Shown piece by piece: positions 1 through 12,869 of a stretch of 64,000 nucleotides of DNA (its first letter is position 1; each line of letters opens with the position of its first letter). The notes below the pieces were generated by a model. It saw nothing but the letters and a program-made list of their open reading frames with translations. It was not told where the DNA came from and ran no database searches. A program made the translations under genes and the position numbers. Source of the stretch: Clavibacter sepedonicus (GTDB lineage Bacteria; Actinomycetota; Actinomycetes; Actinomycetales; Microbacteriaceae); the NCBI RefSeq assembly GCF_000069225.1, contig NC_010407.1:124001-188000 (forward strand), written 5' to 3'.

Positions 1-264
1 GCGGAGCGCTGGGGCGACCGGACGATCGACCTCGACGTCGTCGCGCACGGCGATGCGCGGATCCACGACGACCGCCTCACGCTGCCCCACCCGCGCGCCG
101 CCGAGCGCGCGTTCGTGCTCGCCCCGTGGCTGCAGGCGGATCCCGACGCGGAGCTGCCCGGCCGCGGCCGCGTGGACGCGCTGCTCGCGGCGCTCGAGCC
201 CGACGCCGCCGATCCGGCCGCCGCCGCGGTCCCCGCCGCCTCCGCCGCGGAGGCACGCGCATGA
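1..264 (+). CDS. folK: FolK, 2-amino-4-hydroxy-6-hydroxymethyldihydropteridine diphosphokinase (3' part only)
   Basis: The frame is open from the first base and ends at TGA 262-264, so the 5' part lies outside the window. The visible residues begin AERWGDRTIDLDVV and continue into LPHPRAAERAFVLAPWLQADPDAEL. These are the C-terminal HPPK motifs: the R.IDLD metal/ATP-binding segment and the (L)PHPR...R.FVL.P block. The enzyme transfers pyrophosphate to the pterin in cytosolic folate synthesis. An Ala/Asp/Pro-rich tail of about 30 residues follows the domain. The stop overlaps the next start as ATGA, which indicates translational coupling. FolK beside DUF3180 and PH-domain genes is a familiar actinobacterial arrangement. 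Confidence 0.9.
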   Translation, partial: AERWGDRTIDLDVVAHGDARIHDDRLTLPHPRAAERAFVLAPWLQADPDAELPGRGRVDALLAALEPDAADPAAAAVPAASAAEARA

Positions 265-743
265 CCCGCACGCGCTCCACCACCCTCATCGCCCTCCTCA
301 TCGCCGGCGCGGCCGTCGGCTGGTTCGCCGAGAACGCGCTCCTCATGAGCGGGCGCGCGCTCCTCATCCCGCCGCTCACGCTCGGGGCGACGCTCCTCAT
401 CATCGGCATCGTGCTGCTCGCGCTCGCCCGCCCCATCCGCCGCTCGACGCTCGGCCGCACGCCCGGCCGCGTCGACCCGTTCCGTGCCACGCGCGTCGTG
501 CTGCTGGCCAAGGCGTCGGCGCTCGCGGGGGCGCTGCTCACCGGCGTCACCGGGGGAGTGCTGGCCTTCGTGCTGGCCCGGCCCGTGCTGCCCGGCGCGT
601 CCTCCGTGGGGCTCGCGGTGGCCGGTACGGTGGGAGCCGTCGTCCTCCTCGTCGCCGGGCTGGTCGCCGAGCACTGGTGCACGGTCCCGCCCGACGACCG
701 GGACGACTCGCGCCCCGGGGATCCGGCGCGCGAGCTCTCGTAG
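261..743 (+). CDS. DUF3180 family membrane protein
   Basis: A 160-residue integral membrane protein starting at ATG 261, inside the folK stop (ATGA). Hydrophobic segments lie at about residues 5-27, 33-55, 85-107 and 117-140, giving four predicted helices. A short basic linker (RPIRRSTLGRTPGR) lies between helices 2 and 3, and the C-terminal tail is acidic. It matches the general form of DUF3180, which is found directly after folK in many Actinobacteria. No function is established. The longer open frame starting at 126 would run through folK, so the coupled ATG at 261 is preferred. Confidence 0.85.
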   Translation: MTRTRSTTLIALLIAGAAVGWFAENALLMSGRALLIPPLTLGATLLIIGIVLLALARPIRRSTLGRTPGRVDPFRATRVVLLAKASALAGALLTGVTGGVLAFVLARPVLPGASSVGLAVAGTVGAVVLLVAGLVAEHWCTVPPDDRDDSRPGDPARELS

Positions 744-793
744 GACCCCGCGGCACCACCGCCCGCGGGAACCGCAGCACCCAGAGGAGCACC

Positions 794-1282
794 GTGACCC
801 CGAACGTCGACCCGCACGGCGTCTCCTGGCGCCGCGTCTCCCCGCGCCTCGTCGGCGTCGAGCTGGTGGGCGGCGTGATCACCGCCCTCGTGCTCGGCGG
901 CATCGCGGCGTTCCTCTTCGCTGTCGACGCGCCGCGCTGGCTGCCGATCGTGCTGGGCGCCGCCGCGCTCGTCGAGCTGGTGGTGACGCTCGTGATCGTC
1001 CCGCGGCGCGTGCGGGCGATGGGGTACCAGCTGCGCGACGACGACCTCGTCTTCCGCCGCGGCATCATGTGGACCCGCATCGTCGCCGTGCCGTACGGCC
1101 GGATGCAGCTCGTCGACATCACGCGCGGCCCCGTCGGCCGCGTGCTCGGCCTCGCCGACCTCAAGCTCGTGACCGCGGCGGCCGCGGCGAGCATCCAGAT
1201 CCCCGGGCTCACGAACGCCGACGCCGAGGAGCTCCGCGACCGGCTGGTGGCCCTCGCCGAGACGCGCCGGGCCGGGCTGTGA
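794..1282 (+). CDS. PH domain-containing membrane protein (YdbS-like)
   Basis: GTG start at 794 with GAGGAG just upstream; 162 residues. Two transmembrane helices (about residues 18-42 and 47-68) are followed by a bacterial PH (bPH2) domain containing the typical YQLRDDDLVFRRGIMWTRIVAVPYGRMQLVDITRGPVGRVLGLADL signature, read here from about residue 75 to 125. Proteins of this type (YdbS in Bacillus) sit in the membrane. They are usually encoded beside a larger YdbT-like partner, which here starts within the stop codon (GTGA overlap). Bacillus homologues have been linked to antimicrobial-compound resistance. The role here is unknown. Confidence 0.87.
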   Translation: MTPNVDPHGVSWRRVSPRLVGVELVGGVITALVLGGIAAFLFAVDAPRWLPIVLGAAALVELVVTLVIVPRRVRAMGYQLRDDDLVFRRGIMWTRIVAVPYGRMQLVDITRGPVGRVLGLADLKLVTAAAAASIQIPGLTNADAEELRDRLVALAETRRAGL

Positions 1283-3144
1283 GCGATCCGACGCCCGAGG
1301 ATCCGGCGGCCGGCCCGCCCGCCGCCGCGCCCGCCGGGTCCGCACCCGGACCGGGATCCGCCGCCGTCCCCGCGGCCGAGGCCCTCATCGCGGAGGAGCT
1401 GACCGACGGCGACTGGCACCGCCTCCACCCCGCCACGCCCGTGCTCCGCGGCGGTGTCCTCTTCATCGTCGCGATCGGCTTCCTCGTCTCGTCCCTGCGC
1501 GAGCAGCTCGTGGAGCAGTTCGTGCCCGGCCAGCGGCGGGACGGCGAGCAGGACCTCATCCCGATGCTGGTGGAGACCGGCAGCCTCATCTGGGTGATCG
1601 TCGCCCTCCTCGCCTTCACCGTGCTCGCCGTCGGCGTCTCCTACCTCTCGTGGCGGATGCACACGTTCCGCGTCACCGAGGAGACCGTCGAGGTGCGCAG
1701 CGGCATCGTCTCCCGCACCAACCGGCGGGCCCGGCTCGACCGGATCCAGGGCGTCAACATCGTGCGCCCGCTCATCGCGCGGCTCATCGGCGCGGCCAAG
1801 CTCGAGATTCAGGTCGCGGGCAACGACGCCAACCTGCCGCTGCAGTACCTCCGCTCGCGCGACGCGGACGCGTTCCGCCTGCGCGTGCTGCGGCTCGCGT
1901 CGGGCGCGCGGGCCGACGCGGCCGGATCCCGTCCCGCGGCCCGCGCCGCGGTCGGCGGCACCGCGCGCGGCTTCGTCGGATCCCGCGTCGACGACTTCCT
2001 CGCGCCCGAGCTCGACCCGGACGCCGCGCCGCCCCAGTCCGTCGTGCGCATCCCGGTCCCGCGCCTCGTCGGTGCCGTGCTCCTCTCGGCGCCCACGGTC
2101 GTGCTCGTGCTGTTCGTGGCGGTCGGGATCCCGCTCATCGTCCGCTTCGAGGCCTGGTACCTGCTCGTGCCGCTGCTGCCGATGCTGCTGGGATCCGCCG
2201 GCTTCTTCGTGCGCCGCATCACGCGCTCGCTCCGCTACAGCGTGGCCGGCACGCCCGACGGCGTCCGGGTCGGGTTCGGCCTGCTCTCGACGAGCAACGA
2301 CACCATCCCGCCCGGCCGGATCCACGCGGTCGAGGTCGTCCAGCCGCTGCTCTGGCGCGCGTCCGGCTGGTGGGAGATCCGCATCACGCGCGCCTCGCAC
2401 TCCTCGTCGCCGGGCGCCGCGGGCCAGCAGAACACGTCGATCCTCCCGGTGGGCGACCGCCGGGACGTCGACCGCGTCCTCGGCCTCGTCCTGCCCGACC
2501 TCGTGGGCGAGCAGGCACTCCGGCTCGTCGCCGTCGGCATGACCGGCCGCGGCGGGGAGGACGACGGCTTCACCACGTCGCCGCGCCGGGCGTGGATCCT
2601 CAAGCCCTTCTCCTGGCGCCGCACGGGCTTCGCGGTCGACGCGTCCGCGTTCCTCGTCCGCCGCGGCATGATCTGGCGCCGCCTCGTCATCGTCCCGCAC
2701 GCCCGCACGCAGGGGGTGGACCTCACGCAGGGTCCCATCGACCGCCGCCTCGACCTCGTCTCGGTGCGCGCCGCGACGGTCGCCGGACCCGTGGACACGC
2801 GGCTCGGCGCCATCGACCGCGCCACGGGCATGGAGCTGTCGACCCGGCTGGTCGCGGCCGCCGTGGCATCGGCCCGGTCCGACACGTCCGCGCACTGGGG
2901 CGCCGAGGCCGCGAGCTGGCCGGCGCCGGGATCCGCGTCGGCCGCGGCTGCTGCAGCGCCGGCCGCCGCCGCGCCCGCACCTGAACCCGCACCGCCGGCC
3001 CCCGCCGCACCCGCACCCGCGCCGTCGCCCGGCCCCGTCGACGCACCGCGCGACCCCACCCCCACCCCCACCCCCGACGCCGCGTGGCCGCCCCCGGCCG
3101 CCGACGCGCCGCGCCACCGATCCGCCCCCGAGGACCCCGCATGA
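1279..3144 (+). CDS. Large PH domain-containing membrane protein (YdbT-like)
   Basis: 621 residues from GTG 1279, overlapping the preceding stop by four bases. After a Pro/Ala-rich start come two helices (about 55-72 and 95-120), then a first PH domain containing the RMHTFRVTEETVEVRSGIV stretch and RLDRIQGVNIV. A second helix pair (about 260-310) is followed by further PH-like units: RYSVAGTPDGVRVGFGLLST, and near the end GMIWRRLVIVPHARTQGVDLTQGP. The last 70 residues are a low-complexity Ala/Pro tail, unusual for the family and probably disordered. It is inferred to form a membrane complex with the small YdbS-like protein encoded upstream. The molecular function is not known. Confidence 0.85.
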   Translation: MSDPTPEDPAAGPPAAAPAGSAPGPGSAAVPAAEALIAEELTDGDWHRLHPATPVLRGGVLFIVAIGFLVSSLREQLVEQFVPGQRRDGEQDLIPMLVETGSLIWVIVALLAFTVLAVGVSYLSWRMHTFRVTEETVEVRSGIVSRTNRRARLDRIQGVNIVRPLIARLIGAAKLEIQVAGNDANLPLQYLRSRDADAFRLRVLRLASGARADAAGSRPAARAAVGGTARGFVGSRVDDFLAPELDPDAAPPQSVVRIPVPRLVGAVLLSAPTVVLVLFVAVGIPLIVRFEAWYLLVPLLPMLLGSAGFFVRRITRSLRYSVAGTPDGVRVGFGLLSTSNDTIPPGRIHAVEVVQPLLWRASGWWEIRITRASHSSSPGAAGQQNTSILPVGDRRDVDRVLGLVLPDLVGEQALRLVAVGMTGRGGEDDGFTTSPRRAWILKPFSWRRTGFAVDASAFLVRRGMIWRRLVIVPHARTQGVDLTQGPIDRRLDLVSVRAATVAGPVDTRLGAIDRATGMELSTRLVAAAVASARSDTSAHWGAEAASWPAPGSASAAAAAAPAAAAPAPEPAPPAPAAPAPAPSPGPVDAPRDPTPTPTPDAAWPPPAADAPRHRSAPEDPA

Positions 3145-3902
3145 CCGCCCCGTCCCAGCGCTCCGGCCGCCTCGGCGTGGGCATCGTCGGCGCGGGTCAC
3201 GTCGGCCCCGTCCTCGGCGCGGCCCTCGCGGGCGCCGGTCACGCGATCACCGGCATCTCCGCCGTCTCCGCGGCCAGCCGCGAGCGCGCGGAGGCGATGC
3301 TGCCGGGCGTCCCGGTCCTCGAGATCCCCGACCTCATCGAGCGGAGCGAGCTCGTGATCCTCGCCGTCCCCGACGCCGAGCTCCCCGGCCTCGTCGCGGG
3401 CCTCGCCGCCACGGGCGCCTGGCAAGCCGGTCAGCTCGTCGTGCACACGTCGGCGGCGCACGGGATCCAGGTGCTCGCGCCCGCGTTCGCATCCGGCATC
3501 ATCCCGCTCGCCATCCATCCCGCGATGTCGTTCACCGGCACGAGCATGGACCTCAGCCGCATGGTCGACAGCTGGTTCGCCGTCACCGCGCCCGCGCCCG
3601 TGCTCCCCATCGCCCAGGTCCTCGTGGTGGAGATGGGCGGCGAGCCCGTCGTCGTGGAGGAGCGCGACCGCCCGGCGTACGCGGAGGCCATCGCGACCGC
3701 CACCACGTTCTCCACCGCGATCGTCGACCAGGCCGCCGGCCTCCTCGCGGGCATCGGCGTGGAGGAGCCCGGCCGCGTGCTCGGCCCCCTCATCCGCTCG
3801 GCCGTCGACGACGCGCTCCGCCGTTCCTCCCCGGCGGGCGGCGCGCGCCTCACCTCCGGCGACGTGCCGCTGCCGACGGACGAGGGTCCCGCCGCGCACT
3901 AA
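3141..3902 (+). CDS. Rossmann-like / DUF2520 domain protein
   Basis: 253 residues from ATG 3141 (ATGA overlap with the previous stop). The N-terminus has a dinucleotide-binding Rossmann motif, VGIVGAGHVGPVLGAALAGAGH, at about residues 13-34. It is followed by a DUF2520-type helical C-terminal domain with HPAMSF near residue 130, a motif shared with the 6-phosphogluconate-dehydrogenase/P5CR-like superfamily. Proteins of this kind commonly lie directly upstream of panC, as here (43 bp gap), and are annotated as putative oxidoreductases. The substrate is unknown. Position suggests a link to pantothenate or coenzyme A supply, which is inference only. Confidence 0.85.
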   Translation: MTAPSQRSGRLGVGIVGAGHVGPVLGAALAGAGHAITGISAVSAASRERAEAMLPGVPVLEIPDLIERSELVILAVPDAELPGLVAGLAATGAWQAGQLVVHTSAAHGIQVLAPAFASGIIPLAIHPAMSFTGTSMDLSRMVDSWFAVTAPAPVLPIAQVLVVEMGGEPVVVEERDRPAYAEAIATATTFSTAIVDQAAGLLAGIGVEEPGRVLGPLIRSAVDDALRRSSPAGGARLTSGDVPLPTDEGPAAH

Positions 3903-3944
3903 CCTGTCGTGTCCGCGTCCCGAGCCCCCGAGGAGCACCACGGC

Positions 3945-4823
3945 ATGACGATCCCCGCGCCCACCGTCGTCACCGGCATCGCCGAGCTGCGCGCCCGCGT
4001 CCGCGACCACCGGGCCGCGCGCACCGCGGCGGGCGAGGCACCCGTCGTCGTCCTCGTCCCCACCATGGGCGCGCTGCACGAGGGCCACCTGGCGCACGCC
4101 CGCCGCGCCCGCGAGCTCGGCTCCCTCGTCGTCGTCTCGATCTTCGTCAACCCCCTGCAGTTCGGCGCGGGCGAGGACCTCGACGCCTACCCGCGCACGC
4201 TCGACGCCGACGTCGCCGCGCTCGCCGAGACCGGCGTCGACCTCGTCTTCGCGCCCTCCGCGGCCGAGATGTACCCGGACGGCCCCGCGCGCATCCGCGT
4301 CACGGGCGGATCCGTCGCCCTCACGCTCGAGGGCCGCTCCCGCCCCGGCCACTTCGACGGCATGCTCACCGTCGTCGCGAAGCTCCTGCACATCATCGCC
4401 CCCGACGTCGCCACCTTCGGCCGCAAGGACGCGCAGCAGCTCCACCTCGTGCGCCGCATGGTGCGCGACCTCGACCTGCCCGTCCGCATCGAGGACCTGG
4501 AGACGGTGCGCGAGCCCGACGGCCTCGCCCTCTCCAGCCGCAACCGCTACCTCGACGATCGCGAGCGCCGCGCCGCCCGCGTCATCCCGGCCGCGCTCGA
4601 GGCCGCGCAGAGCGCCGGATCCCGCGGCATCGACGCCGTCATCGCCGCCGCCCAGTCCGTGGTGATGGGGGAGCCCGCCGTCGCGCTCGACTACTTCCAG
4701 GTGGTGGATCCCGCCAGCTTCGCGTCCGTCGACGACGGCTTCCGGGGCGTCGCCCTGGCCGTCATCGCCGCCCGGGTCGGGAGCACGCGCCTCATCGACA
4801 ACGAGACCGTCGTCATCGCCTGA
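3945..4823 (+). CDS. panC: Pantothenate synthetase PanC
   Basis: 292 residues. ATG 3945 is chosen because GAGGAG lies nine bases upstream at 3930-3935; the frame also opens earlier without a good ribosome site. Family motifs are present: [11 protein letters not shown] (ATP-binding HIGH-like), [36 protein letters not shown] and the KMSKS-equivalent region [10 protein letters not shown]. The enzyme condenses pantoate with beta-alanine using ATP, in the cytosol, for coenzyme A synthesis. Length is normal for the family. No panB or panD is next to it. The upstream DUF2520 gene is the usual neighbour. Confidence 0.96.
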   Translation: MTIPAPTVVTGIAELRARVRDHRAARTAAGEAPVVVLVPTMGALHEGHLAHARRARELGSLVVVSIFVNPLQFGAGEDLDAYPRTLDADVAALAETGVDLVFAPSAAEMYPDGPARIRVTGGSVALTLEGRSRPGHFDGMLTVVAKLLHIIAPDVATFGRKDAQQLHLVRRMVRDLDLPVRIEDLETVREPDGLALSSRNRYLDDRERRAARVIPAALEAAQSAGSRGIDAVIAAAQSVVMGEPAVALDYFQVVDPASFASVDDGFRGVALAVIAARVGSTRLIDNETVVIA

Positions 4824-4938
4824 CGCCGCGGCGCATCCGATCCGCGGGCGTGCCCCGGCCCCGCCCGCACCTGCGAGAATCGACGGGAGGCCGCTCGGCC
4901 GCCCCACGAAACCACGACCCGCGAGGATCCGCCCGCAC

Positions 4939-6480
4939 ATGACCGACAGCCCCGGAACGCCCGCGACGCCCGAGACCGCCCCCGCTCCCGCCGTGGAGGG
5001 ATCCGCCGAGGACGTCGCCGAGCAGAAGGCCGTGCGCCTCGCCAAGCGCGCCCGCCTCAACGCGCAGGGCGGCCCCGGCGAGGGCGCGTACCCCGTGCAG
5101 GTCCCGGTCACCACCACCATCCCGGCCGTCCGCGCCGAGCACGGCCACCTCGAGCCCGGTGAGGAGACCGACCACGTCGTCGGCATCGCGGGCCGCGTCG
5201 TCCACTTCCGCAACACCGGCAAGCTCTGCTTCGCCACGCTCCAGGCCGGCGACGGCACGCGCATCCAGGCCATGATCTCGCTGGCCGAGGTCGGCGACGA
5301 GGCCCTCGCCGCGTGGAAGGAGCTCGTCGACCTCGGCGACCACGTCTTCGTCGGCGGCCGCGTCATCGCGAGCCGGAAGGGCGAGCTGTCGATCATGGCG
5401 TCCGAGTGGCGCATCGCCTCGAAGGCCCTGCTGCCGCTGCCGAACCTCCACTCCGAGCTCTCGGACGAGACGCGCGTCCGCAGCCGCTACCTCGACCTCA
5501 TCGTCCGCGATCAGGCCCGCAAGAACGTGCTCGACCGCGCGAAGGTCAACGCCTCCATGCGCGAGACGTTCCGGCAGCGCGGCTACGTCGAGGTCGAGAC
5601 GCCCATGCTGCAGGTGATGCACGGCGGCGCGTCCGCCCGCCCGTTCGTCACGCACTCCAACGCCTTCGACACCGAGATGTACCTCCGCATCGCGCCGGAG
5701 CTGTACCTCAAGCGGGCCGTGGTCGGCGGCATCGACCGCGTCTTCGAGATCAACCGCAACTTCCGCAACGAGGGCGCCGACTCCACCCACAGCCCGGAGT
5801 TCGCGATGCTCGAGGCGTACGAGGCCTACGGCGACTACACCTCCATCGCCGAGCTCACCCAGACGCTCGTGCAGGACGCGGCCATGGCGGTCGCCGGCAG
5901 CCACGTCGTCACGTGGGCCGACGGCACCGACTACGACCTCGGCGGCGAGTGGGACCGCATCTCGATGTACGCGTCGCTGAGCGAGGCGGCGGGGATCGAG
6001 ATCACGCCGGCCACGAGCGTCGACGAGCTGCAGGCCATCGCCGACCGCGAGGGCGTCGACGTCCACCTCAGCACGCACGGCAAGCTCGTCGAGGAGCTGT
6101 GGGAGCACTTCGTGAAGGGCTCGCTCGAGCGCCCCACCTTCGTCCTCGACTTCCCCGTCGAGACGTCGCCGCTTACGCGCGCGCACCGCTCCATCGAGGG
6201 CGTCGTCGAGAAGTGGGACCTCTACATCCGCGGCTTCGAGCTGGCCACCGGCTACTCCGAGCTCGTGGATCCCGTCGTGCAGCGCGAGCGCTTCGTCGAC
6301 CAGGCCCGCCAGTTGGCGCGCGGCGACGACGAGGCCATGCCGCTCGACGAGGAGTTCCTCCGTGCCCTCGAGCACGGCATGCCGCCGTCGGGCGGCATGG
6401 GCATGGGGGTCGACCGGCTCCTCATGGCCATCACCGGTCTCGGCATCCGCGAGACCATCCTGTTCCCCCTAGTGAAGTAG
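4939..6480 (+). CDS. lysS: Lysyl-tRNA synthetase (class II)
   Basis: 513 residues from ATG 4939. An N-terminal OB-fold anticodon-binding domain (about 65-190, with [25 protein letters not shown]) precedes the class II catalytic core. Motif 2 is [18 protein letters not shown] at about residue 275, and motif 3 is [16 protein letters not shown] near the C-terminus. [20 protein letters not shown] is typical of LysRS. It charges tRNA-Lys in the cytosol. An Ala/Pro-rich extension of about 25 residues precedes the OB-fold. The gene follows panC by 115 bp and has two tiny membrane-protein genes directly after it. Confidence 0.96.
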   Translation: MTDSPGTPATPETAPAPAVEGSAEDVAEQKAVRLAKRARLNAQGGPGEGAYPVQVPVTTTIPAVRAEHGHLEPGEETDHVVGIAGRVVHFRNTGKLCFATLQAGDGTRIQAMISLAEVGDEALAAWKELVDLGDHVFVGGRVIASRKGELSIMASEWRIASKALLPLPNLHSELSDETRVRSRYLDLIVRDQARKNVLDRAKVNASMRETFRQRGYVEVETPMLQVMHGGASARPFVTHSNAFDTEMYLRIAPELYLKRAVVGGIDRVFEINRNFRNEGADSTHSPEFAMLEAYEAYGDYTSIAELTQTLVQDAAMAVAGSHVVTWADGTDYDLGGEWDRISMYASLSEAAGIEITPATSVDELQAIADREGVDVHLSTHGKLVEELWEHFVKGSLERPTFVLDFPVETSPLTRAHRSIEGVVEKWDLYIRGFELATGYSELVDPVVQRERFVDQARQLARGDDEAMPLDEEFLRALEHGMPPSGGMGMGVDRLLMAITGLGIRETILFPLVK

Positions 6481-6492
6481 AAGTAGGCGACC

Positions 6493-6618
6493 ATGCCATT
6501 AGGCCCCGACGGCTCGAACCCGAAGAAGCCCACCACCGCGCGCTACGCCCTCTGGATCATCGTGGGCGGCATCGCCGTCGTCATGATCGGCCAGGGCGTC
6601 TACGGCATCCTCACCTAG
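6493..6618 (+). CDS. 41-residue single-helix membrane protein
   Basis: A small frame, ATG 6493 to TAG 6616-6618, directly behind lysS. It begins MPLGPDGSNPKKPTTARYA and continues into one hydrophobic helix, LWIIVGGIAVVMIGQGVYGIL. The soluble Lys/Arg-rich N-terminus and single C-terminal helix make an N-in orientation likely. Position after lysS and before a second small membrane protein suggests a conserved mini-operon, but no function is recognised. The coding call rests on the codon pattern, the helix and the tight spacing. Confidence 0.6.
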   Translation: MPLGPDGSNPKKPTTARYALWIIVGGIAVVMIGQGVYGILT

Positions 6619-6639
6619 AGCGCGGCGTATCCTCATCAC

Positions 6640-6822
6640 ATGGATGATTTCTGGGCGAGCGCGATCTGGTCGATCCTCCCCACCCTCGGCGTGGGCCTGA
6701 TCTTCTGGTTCATCATGCGCGCGGTCATCCAGGCGGACAAGCAGGAGCGCAAGGCCTACGCCGCCATCGAGGCGAAGGAGCGCGCCCGCATGGGCGTGCC
6801 CGCGCCCGACGCCGACCTCTAG
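6640..6822 (+). CDS. 60-residue single-helix membrane protein
   Basis: ATG 6640. The protein starts MDDFWASAIWSILPTLGVGL with a helix at about residues 7-30. A charged amphipathic C-terminal half follows (QADKQERKAYAAIEAKERARMG) that could form a short coiled coil. The layout is opposite to that of the preceding 41-residue protein (helix first, charged tail last). No known family is recognised with certainty; similar small proteins appear in Microbacteriaceae near lysS. It lies 21 bp after the previous stop and is probably co-transcribed with it. Confidence 0.7.
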   Translation: MDDFWASAIWSILPTLGVGLIFWFIMRAVIQADKQERKAYAAIEAKERARMGVPAPDADL

Positions 6823-6983
6823 GGCCTGCCGCCGACCCCGGGCGGCCCCTCCCGCGGAGCCCGATCCGCCGCACTGCGCATCGCGTCACGCCCACGGCGA
6901 ACAGGGGCATGCACTCGTCGAACCCGTCGTTACTCTCTACATATCGGCGCCGGCCCCCTGCCCCGGTGCCCAGGGAGATACAG

Positions 6984-9494
<2,511 letters not shown>

Positions 9495-9511
9495 CGCGCA
9501 GCACGACCACC

Positions 9512-9547
9512 ACGGCCCGTCGTCCCCGAGAGGGGGCGGCGGGCCGT
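9512..9547 (+). terminator. Terminator hairpin after clpC
   Basis: ACGGCCCG (9512-9519) pairs exactly with CGGGCCGT (9540-9547), and a further C-rich/G-rich inner stem lies between them. It sits 18 bases after the clpC stop. There is no long T-run, as is common in high-GC Actinobacteria. Confidence 0.7.
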
Positions 9548-9654
9548 CGTCGAGTCCGCGGGCTGCGGGTGTCCTCCATCCCGCTGTCGCCTCCTCGGGC
9601 GGCGGGCCAGGATGGACTTCGGGCGGAACCGCCCCACTAAGGAGATGCCACCTG

Positions 9655-10538
9655 ATGAGAATCGCCGTCACCGGAGGCTCGGGGAAGCTCGGCCGCCACG
9701 TCGTCGCCGACCTGCGCGCCCACGGACACGAGGTCACCAACATCGACCAGGTGGGGGAGCGCGGATCGGGCTACGTCCGTGTCGACACCACCGACTACGG
9801 GCAGGTGGTGGACGCGCTGTTCGGCGTCCAGGACCTGCACGAGGGGTTCGACGCCATCGTGCACCTCGCCGCGATCCCGGCCCCCGCGATCCTGAGCGAC
9901 GTGGCCACGTTCCACAACAACATGCTCACGAGCTTCAACGTCTTCCAGGCCGCGCGCCGGGCGGGCATCAAGAAGGTCGTCTACGCATCCAGCGAGACCG
10001 TGCTCGGGCTCCCGTTCGACGTGCCGCCGCCGTACATCCCCGTCGACGAGGAGTACCCGGCGCAGCCGAACAGCACCTACTCGCTCGTGAAGCACCTCGA
10101 GGAGCAGATGGCCATCGAGCTGTGCCGCTGGGATCCGGAGCTGCAGGTCACGGCGCTCCGCTTCTCCAACGTCATGGACGTCGACGACTACGACGGGTTC
10201 CCCGGGTTCGACGACGACGCGCTCGCGCGCAAGTGGAACCTGTGGGGCTACATCGACGGCCGTGACGGCGCCCAGGCCGTGCGCAAGGCGCTCGAGCACG
10301 ACGCCCCGGGCTTCGACCGCTTCATCGTCGCCAACGCCGATACCGTGATGAGCCGCTCGTCCGCCGAGCTCGCCGCCGAGGTCTTCCCCGGTGTCGAGGT
10401 CACGAAGGAGCTGGGCGAGCACGAGACGCTGCTGTCCATCGACAAGGCCCGCCGGATCCTCGGCTACGCGCCCGAGCACACCTGGCGCGACCATGCGCCG
10501 GCCGACGCGGGCGACGACCCGGTCGCGGGGCACCCCTC

Positions 10539-10542
<4 letters not shown>
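9655..10542 (+). CDS. NAD(P)-dependent epimerase/dehydratase (extended SDR)
   Basis: 295 residues from ATG 9655. The glycine-rich cofactor motif VTGGSGKLGRHV lies at residues 5-16. The conserved DxxxVHLAA region follows (DAIVHLAAIP), with YASSETV and the catalytic YxxxK as YSLVKH near residue 142. The layout is that of sugar-nucleotide epimerases and uronate dehydrogenases; the exact substrate cannot be read from sequence. Its stop overlaps the start of the following aldo/keto reductase (ATGA), so the two probably work on related carbonyl or sugar compounds as one transcription unit. Confidence 0.88.
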
Positions 10543-11516
<974 letters not shown>

Positions 11517-11524
11517 CCGCCTCG

Positions 11525-11560
11525 GGACCGCCCGCGCCCGCCGACTTGCGCGGGCGGTCC
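11525..11560 (+). terminator. Terminator hairpin after the aldo/keto reductase gene
   Basis: A perfect 13-bp stem: GGACCGCCCGCGC (11525-11537) pairs with GCGCGGGCGGTCC (11548-11560) across a 10-base loop. It begins 8 bases after the stop codon. The -35 region of the ribosomal-protein leader appears to overlap its 3' arm. Confidence 0.8.
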
Positions 11561-11575
11561 CGCATCACCTAACCT
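11546..11575 (+). promoter_or_regulatory. Putative promoter of the rplJ-rplL leader
   Basis: TTGCGC at 11546-11551 and TAACCT at 11570-11575 are separated by 18 bp. They lie immediately upstream of the conserved leader that starts near 11580. The hexamers are partial matches only, and the assignment is made mostly by position. Confidence 0.4.
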
Positions 11576-11579
11576 GAAC

Positions 11580-11740
11580 GGAGCCACAGACCGCTGGTCG
11601 TCGTCGTGACCCCGCGAGGGGATGCGCCGGACGAAGGTTCACTCAGGTGAAGGCCCGCGCAGGTGATCGAAGCACGATGCAGCGCATGCCCTGAGGGCCT
11701 GCGCGACACTCCCGCTCCGGCCTCCTGTGCCGGAGCGTTT
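11580..11740 (+). ncRNA. Ribosomal protein L10 leader with attenuator hairpin
   Basis: The untranslated stretch before rplJ has the position and layout of the L10 leader that binds the L10/L12 complex to autoregulate rplJ-rplL. It carries several short paired segments. At the end is a compact terminator-like hairpin, GCTCCGGC (11714-11721) with GCCGGAGC (11729-11736), followed by GTTTCTC. The last hairpin is consistent with transcription attenuation. The assignment rests on position and the hairpin; a covariance search for the L10 leader would settle it. Confidence 0.7.
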
Positions 11741-11817
11741 CTCATGTGTGCAGCCGGGGGCTGCCAGCACCTCGCACCGCTTCCGCGGTGTCGGGGAACC
11801 ACGTGATAAGGAGTGCC

Positions 11818-12333
11818 ATGGCGAACAAGGAAGCCTCGGTCGCCGAGCTCGCGGAGAAGTTCCGCAGCTCGAACGCCGTACTGCTCACCGAGTACCGCGG
11901 TCTCACCGTTGCCCAGCTCAAGCAGCTGCGGAAGAGCATCAGTGCAGACGCGACCTACGCCGTGGTGAAGAACACGCTGACCAAGATCGCGGCGAACCAG
12001 GCGGGGATCTCGTCGTTCGACGACGAGCTCGTCGGCCCGTCCGCGATCGCGTTCGTGCACGGCGACACCGTCGCCGTCGCGAAGGCTCTGCGCACCTTCA
12101 CCAAGGCCAACCCTCTTCTCGTCGTGAAGGGCGGTTACTTCGACGGCAACCCCCTGACGGCGGACGAGGTGAACAAGCTCGCCGACCTCGAGTCGCGGGA
12201 GGTGCTGCTGGGCAAGCTCGCCGGCGCCTTCAAGGCCTCGCTCTTCGGCGCGGCGTACCTGTTCAACGCACCGCTCTCGCAGGCCGTACGCACCGTCGAG
12301 GCGCTGCGCGAGAAGCAGGAATCGGCTCAGTAG
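11818..12333 (+). CDS. rplJ: 50S ribosomal protein L10
   Basis: 171 residues from ATG 11818, with AAGGAG at 11808-11813. The N-terminus [21 protein letters not shown] and the internal [16 protein letters not shown] and [13 protein letters not shown] segments are typical L10. L10 forms the base of the ribosomal stalk and carries L7/L12 dimers. The gene is followed 74 bp later by rplL, the normal pairing, and is preceded by an apparent L10 autoregulatory leader. Confidence 0.97.
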   Translation: MANKEASVAELAEKFRSSNAVLLTEYRGLTVAQLKQLRKSISADATYAVVKNTLTKIAANQAGISSFDDELVGPSAIAFVHGDTVAVAKALRTFTKANPLLVVKGGYFDGNPLTADEVNKLADLESREVLLGKLAGAFKASLFGAAYLFNAPLSQAVRTVEALREKQESAQ

Positions 12334-12407
12334 CACCCCTCGGGTCCCGTTCCCGGGGCGCGATGCACTGATCCACCAGACACCACACCAACCCAAGGAG
12401 AATCACC

Positions 12408-12791
12408 ATGGCAAAGCTCTCTAACGACGAGCTCATCGAGGCCTTCAAGGAGCTCACGCTCATCGAGCTCAGCGACTTCGTCAAGAAGTTCGAGGAGGTC
12501 TTCGAGGTCACCGCCGCGGCGCCCGTCGCCGCTGCCGCCGCCCCCGGCGCCGCTGCACCCGCCGAGGAGGTCGAGGAGAAGACCGCGTTCGACGTCATCC
12601 TCGAGGCCGCCGGCGACAAGAAGATCCAGGTCATCAAGGAGGTGCGCGCCCTCACGAGCCTCGGTCTCGGCGAGGCGAAGGCGCTCGTCGACGGAGCCCC
12701 CAAGGCCGTCCTGGAGGGCGCCAACAAGGAGGCCGCCGACAAGGCCAAGGCGCAGCTCGAGGCCGCGGGCGCGACGGTCACCGTCAAGTAG
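12408..12791 (+). CDS. rplL: 50S ribosomal protein L7/L12
   Basis: 127 residues from ATG 12408, with AAGGAGA just upstream. An N-terminal dimerisation domain (about 1-35) is followed by an Ala/Pro hinge (about 36-58) and the conserved C-terminal factor-binding domain. The latter includes [24 protein letters not shown] and [16 protein letters not shown]. It recruits and stimulates translation GTPases. It is co-transcribed with rplJ, and a strong terminator follows. Confidence 0.97.
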   Translation: MAKLSNDELIEAFKELTLIELSDFVKKFEEVFEVTAAAPVAAAAAPGAAAPAEEVEEKTAFDVILEAAGDKKIQVIKEVRALTSLGLGEAKALVDGAPKAVLEGANKEAADKAKAQLEAAGATVTVK

Positions 12792-12813
12792 CTCGCAGCA
12801 CCGCACAGCGCTC

Positions 12814-12845
12814 AGGGCGCCGATCCCCTCGGGGGTCGGCGCCCT
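12814..12845 (+). terminator. Terminator hairpin after rplL
   Basis: A 15-bp stem with one G-U pair: AGGGCGCCGATCCCC (12814-12828) pairs with GGGGTCGGCGCCCT at 12831-12845. It lies between the rplL stop and the convergent LuxR gene, so it may serve both strands. Confidence 0.8.
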
Positions 12846-12869
12846 GCGTCGTCCCCGGGGCTTGTCCGG

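Noticed and set aside
6823..6983. A ClgR or heat-shock operator before clpC
   Set aside because: GC-rich half-sites can be picked out in several places, but none forms a convincing palindrome at a promoter-like position.
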